A stretch of DNA of 64,000 bases. Origin: Chitinophaga chungangae (GTDB lineage Bacteria; Bacteroidota; Bacteroidia; Chitinophagales; Chitinophagaceae). Within the stretch, counting starts at the first letter, position 1; every line of letters begins with the position of its first letter. Position numbers and translations under genes: made by a program. Where the stretch lies: positions 1,271,634 to 1,335,633 of the forward strand of contig NZ_JAGHKP010000003.1 in the NCBI RefSeq assembly GCF_017742215.1, read 5' to 3'. This document shows positions 60,953-64,000 of the stretch, in pieces. The notes beneath the pieces are model-generated. The model saw only the letters and a list, made by a program, of their open reading frames with translations, was not told the DNA's origin and ran no database searches.

Positions 60953-61798
60953 ATGAGATATCTATTGATTTTGCCAGTTTTCTGGCTATGCCACAGCAGT
61001 GCACAGGCGCAAACGGATACGGCCGGCACGCAAACCGACAACAAGAAAGTTACACTGACACTGGGAACGTTATATTCAAACAATGCCAATTATTATGGTC
61101 AGACTGCCGCAGCCCCCATGCCTTATATAGCGGCCAGCGCCACGTTGCAGTTCCGTTCGGGGATCTATTTTTCAGGGGTAGGATACCGTTTACTGAACGA
61201 TTCCGGAGCGGCGGTATCGGCCACCAGCGCCGGGGCGGGCATTGAATTTAAGATCGGGAAAAAACTGGCTGCGGACCTCAGCTACAGCCATACGTTCTTT
61301 CCTTCAAACTCCCCCTTTTTGCAGGCTGCGAATACCGATAATGCCGCTGCCGGCCTGAAGTACCAATATTGGATGACCACCGGCGTTCATGTGGATTATG
61401 CCTTTGGAAAACAGCGCGACGTATTTGTAACCCTGAGTACCGAAAAAATGATTCAACTGGGCAGCCTCTTCAAAGGAAAAGACCTGGTCACCCTAACACC
61501 TTCAGCGGAAGCAGTGGGCGGAACCCAGCATTTTTACCAAACTTACATACAGGAGAAACAATTACTGGGTTTGCCTTTACCCGTGATACCGGGTATTCCC
61601 GGCACATCGGAAACAACTACGAAAGAGGCCACCAGATTCGATCTGTTATCTTATAGCCTGAAAGTACCGTTAGCGTATAACAGGGCCCATTACATGATAG
61701 AAGTGGCCTACCAGCTCTCTGTATTAAGCGATAAAGCGCTCAGCGGCGCTGGAGATGCCAACTCTTTTTTTACCTGCAGTTTCTATTACCAGTTTTAA
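60953..61798 (+). CDS. Exported outer-membrane beta-barrel-like protein
   Basis: A 281-residue protein with signal peptide ending SAQAQ and a mature part with alternating hydrophobic residues, repeated Tyr and a C-terminal phenylalanine (FFTCSFYYQF), as in outer-membrane barrels: TLQFRSGIYFSGVGYRLL, KLAADLSYSHTFF and YMIEVAYQLSVL are three of the likely strands. No named family is seen. The gene lies 5 bp upstream of the response regulator gene, so it is probably co-transcribed and may form part of its signal input or output. Confidence 0.6.
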   Translation: MRYLLILPVFWLCHSSAQAQTDTAGTQTDNKKVTLTLGTLYSNNANYYGQTAAAPMPYIAASATLQFRSGIYFSGVGYRLLNDSGAAVSATSAGAGIEFKIGKKLAADLSYSHTFFPSNSPFLQAANTDNAAAGLKYQYWMTTGVHVDYAFGKQRDVFVTLSTEKMIQLGSLFKGKDLVTLTPSAEAVGGTQHFYQTYIQEKQLLGLPLPVIPGIPGTSETTTKEATRFDLLSYSLKVPLAYNRAHYMIEVAYQLSVLSDKALSGAGDANSFFTCSFYYQF

Positions 61799-61803
61799 TA
61801 AAG

Positions 61804-62475
61804 ATGAAAGTACTGATCATAGAAGATGAAAAGGCGATGGCTGCGGAAATGCAGGCCTATCTTGAAAAATCATACTGCTGCGATCTGGCTTATACCGCCA
61901 GGCACGGGCTGGAGAAAATGGAAGAAAATCAATATGATTTTATCCTGCTGGACCTGGGACTGCCTGATAGAGACGGTCTGCAACTATTGCAGGAGGCAAG
62001 AAAAAACTGCCCGGAGGCTTCTTACATTATTCTTACCGCACGCGGGCAACTGGAAGACCGGATTAAAGGTCTTCATATGGGAGCGGATGACTATCTCCCA
62101 AAACCCTTTTCGCTGCCGGAACTACAGGCCAGGATGCAGGCTATTTCCAGGAGGAAGTTTGGGCTGACGGATAGCAAGGTGGCATTGGGAGATTTTGACA
62201 TTGATCTGCATCAAAGAAGCGTGTTTTTTGAAGATCAGGAAATTTCTTTGTCGAGAAGGGAATTTGATCTGCTTAGTTATATGCTGCTTCATAAAAACAG
62301 GCCGCTCACCAGGATGCAGTTGAGTGAACATATCTGGGGAAACTTTTCGAATGACGATTATGATTCGAATTTTATTGACGTGCATATTAAAAATATCCGG
62401 AAGAAATTATCGGCCTTTGCCTCCGTGGAATGGCTGCAGACCCTCCGGCACGTGGGGTATAAAATAAAGATCTGA
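61804..62475 (+). CDS. OmpR-family response regulator
   Basis: A 223-residue response regulator. The receiver domain has the acidic pair IIEDE, the phosphoacceptor Asp50 in FILLDLGLPD, the Thr in ILTARG and the Lys in LPKPFS. The C-terminal winged helix carries VFFEDQEISLSRREFDLLSY and the recognition region NFIDVHIKNIRKKL. It binds DNA when phosphorylated by the histidine kinase encoded 2 bp downstream. Its close position after the three exported-protein genes suggests that it controls them. Confidence 0.93.
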   Translation: MKVLIIEDEKAMAAEMQAYLEKSYCCDLAYTARHGLEKMEENQYDFILLDLGLPDRDGLQLLQEARKNCPEASYIILTARGQLEDRIKGLHMGADDYLPKPFSLPELQARMQAISRRKFGLTDSKVALGDFDIDLHQRSVFFEDQEISLSRREFDLLSYMLLHKNRPLTRMQLSEHIWGNFSNDDYDSNFIDVHIKNIRKKLSAFASVEWLQTLRHVGYKIKI

Positions 62476-62477
62476 GC

Positions 62478-63794
62478 GTGAAACTTTTTACCAAACTTAC
62501 TCTTTTCATTACCTTGTCGAAAATGGCGATTGCCATCCTTTTCGTGCTGCTATTGCCTTTCCTTGTAGAGGACATTGCTTTCAGGTATAACGATAACTAT
62601 CTGAAAGAGCAAAAAAAGAAGGTATTGAGCGTAATTTGGAAAAACGGCATCGACGCTTATCTGCAGGGCGAAGAAAACTATGGCAGCTACACCATGCTGA
62701 AGGAAGAATATATTTCGATGGAACCCGCCGGTAACGCCCGCCTGCCCGATACCATCGCCACCCTCCAACGTGTAGTGGAGGGAGATACGCTTACTTACCG
62801 CGTATTAAGCCATATCTTCACATACCAACACAACCGGTATATGCTGGAAGTCGGGAAAAAAACGGCTACTATCAGCCAGTATAACCGCCCTTTGCAAAAA
62901 GTGGCCCTGTATGTACTGTTTGGCCTGATAGTGCTCACCACCCTGGCAGACCTTATATTCACCCGGCTACTGTTGCGCCCGCTCGGCGTTATTATCAGCA
63001 CGAGGCTGGTTAACCGGAAATTCCCTTTTAAAGATCATGTGCCATCCATCAAAACATCTACTACCGACTTCCGATATCTTGATGATTCGCTCGTTGAACT
63101 GATGGGTAAAATCAACGAGGCCTTTGAAAAAGAACGCGAGTTCACGTCCAACGCGTCTCACGAACTGATGACACCTATCACCATCCTTCAAAATAAGATG
63201 GAAAATTTGATAGCGGAAGACTCACCGGACGAGGAATTACAAAGGAAAATCATAGGTATGATGAAGACATTACACCGCCTGAAAAAGATTGTCCATTCAT
63301 TACTGCTTATCTCGCGTATTGAAAACGATCAGTTCCCAAAAACGGACGATGTGTCGCCATACCTGCTGCTGACGGAATTAATGGAAGAACTGGAACACCG
63401 TTTGGAAGATAAACAGTTACAGTTTAACATGCGCCTTTCCAGGGAGATCGTGCTTCACCATCTTAATCACGACCTGATATTCCAGCTGGTATATAATCTG
63501 CTCAACAATGCCATAAAGTATAATGTACCCCAGGGACAAATAACTGTAAGCGACCGGGTGCTTCCCGGGGAAATGTACCAGCTTATCATCAGTGATACCG
63601 GCATCGGCATCGGCGAACACGAAATCGGCGCCATTTTCGACCGCTTTAAAAAGGTAGCCAGAACGGAACTGGAAGGTTATGGCCTGGGGCTTTCCATCGC
63701 CAAAACTATCACCCAATACCATGGGATAGAAATCTCCGTCTCTTCGGCCATTGATAAAGGCAGCACTTTTATTGTCAGCTTCCCGCTGGTTTAA
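62478..63794 (+). CDS. Membrane sensor histidine kinase
   Basis: A 438-residue kinase beginning with GTG 62478, 2 bp after the regulator's stop. Two membrane helices at about 10-32 and 140-162 flank a short periplasmic sensor region of about 105 residues. The HisKA box EFTSNASHELMTPITIL holds His228, and the ATPase domain has the N-box (QLVYNLLNNAIKYN), DTGIGIG and GYGLGLSIAK. It phosphorylates the upstream regulator. The small periplasmic part does not match a known sensor fold by eye. Confidence 0.92.
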   Translation: MKLFTKLTLFITLSKMAIAILFVLLLPFLVEDIAFRYNDNYLKEQKKKVLSVIWKNGIDAYLQGEENYGSYTMLKEEYISMEPAGNARLPDTIATLQRVVEGDTLTYRVLSHIFTYQHNRYMLEVGKKTATISQYNRPLQKVALYVLFGLIVLTTLADLIFTRLLLRPLGVIISTRLVNRKFPFKDHVPSIKTSTTDFRYLDDSLVELMGKINEAFEKEREFTSNASHELMTPITILQNKMENLIAEDSPDEELQRKIIGMMKTLHRLKKIVHSLLLISRIENDQFPKTDDVSPYLLLTELMEELEHRLEDKQLQFNMRLSREIVLHHLNHDLIFQLVYNLLNNAIKYNVPQGQITVSDRVLPGEMYQLIISDTGIGIGEHEIGAIFDRFKKVARTELEGYGLGLSIAKTITQYHGIEISVSSAIDKGSTFIVSFPLV

Positions 63795-63864
63795 GACTTT
63801 TGCCCTACGATCTTCCGGGTATGCCAACATAACCTGTCCAATGGCAGCCCTTTTATCAGTAATT

Positions 63865-64000
63865 TTACCATTCCACTTTCAGTTCCGAACGCCTGTTCTC
63901 CCTGTATTCTTCCTCGCTGCAGGGCACGCCGTCCTTGCATTTGTTCACCGGTTCCAGCTCGCCTTTGTTGCTGTAATACAACCGTTTCGGGTCGATGCCT
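63865..64000 (-). CDS. OmpA-family protein, C-terminal part
   Basis: The frame is open at the right edge and ends at TAA 63865, giving the last 44 residues. The closing EEEYRENRRSELKVEW is the usual end of the OmpA-like peptidoglycan-binding domain, with the Asn-Arg-Arg that precedes the last strand. NKCKDGVPCSEEEY contributes two Cys just before it. Only this end can be judged. Confidence 0.7.
   Translation of the reverse strand, partial: GIDPKRLYYSNKGELEPVNKCKDGVPCSEEEYRENRRSELKVEW

Noticed and set aside
1..64000. CRISPR arrays or rRNA genes
   Set aside because: No regularly spaced repeats and no rRNA-like sequence were noticed on either strand.

Overview
The window is a 64 kb chromosomal segment of a Bacteroidota bacterium, most likely a Chitinophagaceae relative such as Chitinophaga (inference). 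The pointers are two SusC/SusD loci each headed by an ECF sigma factor and a FecR-type anti-sigma factor, an exosortase N/VIT-protein pair, many signal-peptidase-II lipoproteins, and promoters of the TTTG-N19-TAnnTTTG type. Most of the sequence is moderately GC-rich; the stretch from about 9.25 to 15.8 kb is clearly AT-rich.

Layout. 1-9.1 kb: housekeeping and envelope genes (partial AsmA-like protein, M90 metallopeptidase, an exosortase N operon with its sorted VIT substrate, a GH29 fucosidase under a LacI-like palindrome, a GNAT acetyltransferase, an alpha/beta-hydrolase that lacks its serine). 9.17 kb: tRNA-Lys(TTT), followed by an AT-rich island to about 15.65 kb. The island carries an RloC-like zinc-hook ATPase with a candidate anticodon-nuclease triad, a PIN-domain protein, a YegP-like protein and remnants of other genes including an Mrr-type endonuclease. 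It ends near a 13-bp copy of the tRNA 3' end. 15.8-28.6 kb: mixed metabolism, with an ArsR/SRPBCC pair, a ricin-lectin lipoprotein, an orphan eCIS-core (DUF4157) protein with Ig-like repeats, an AlkD-like protein, a GMC oxidoreductase, an NTF2-like protein, a RibD-like reductase and a divergent AraC/PhyH pair.

28.7-43.8 kb (minus strand): a polysaccharide utilisation locus reading sulfatase - ECF sigma - FecR - SusC with STN domain - F5/8-type protein - PKD lipoprotein - second SusC - SusD - GH29 fucosidase. It probably handles a sulfated, fucose-containing glycan (inference). 45.1-53.8 kb (plus strand): a second locus, sigma - FecR - SusC - SusD - FAD-dependent oxidoreductase.

53.8-59.9 kb (minus strand): a three-gene unit of a DUF4886 protein, a GH2-like lipoprotein and a 1237-residue membrane glycosyltransferase fused to a GH26-like domain and to a second, apparently dead glycosidase domain. 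A 3'-end scrap of a second DUF4886 gene lies on its far side. 60.1-63.8 kb: three small exported proteins followed by a response regulator and histidine kinase. The window closes inside an OmpA-family gene.

The least ordinary parts are the tRNA-anchored island with the RloC-like protein, the GT2-GH26-pseudoglycosidase fusion, and the tandem-SusC locus in which one receptor has no SusD. I saw no CRISPR array, insertion sequence or integrase.
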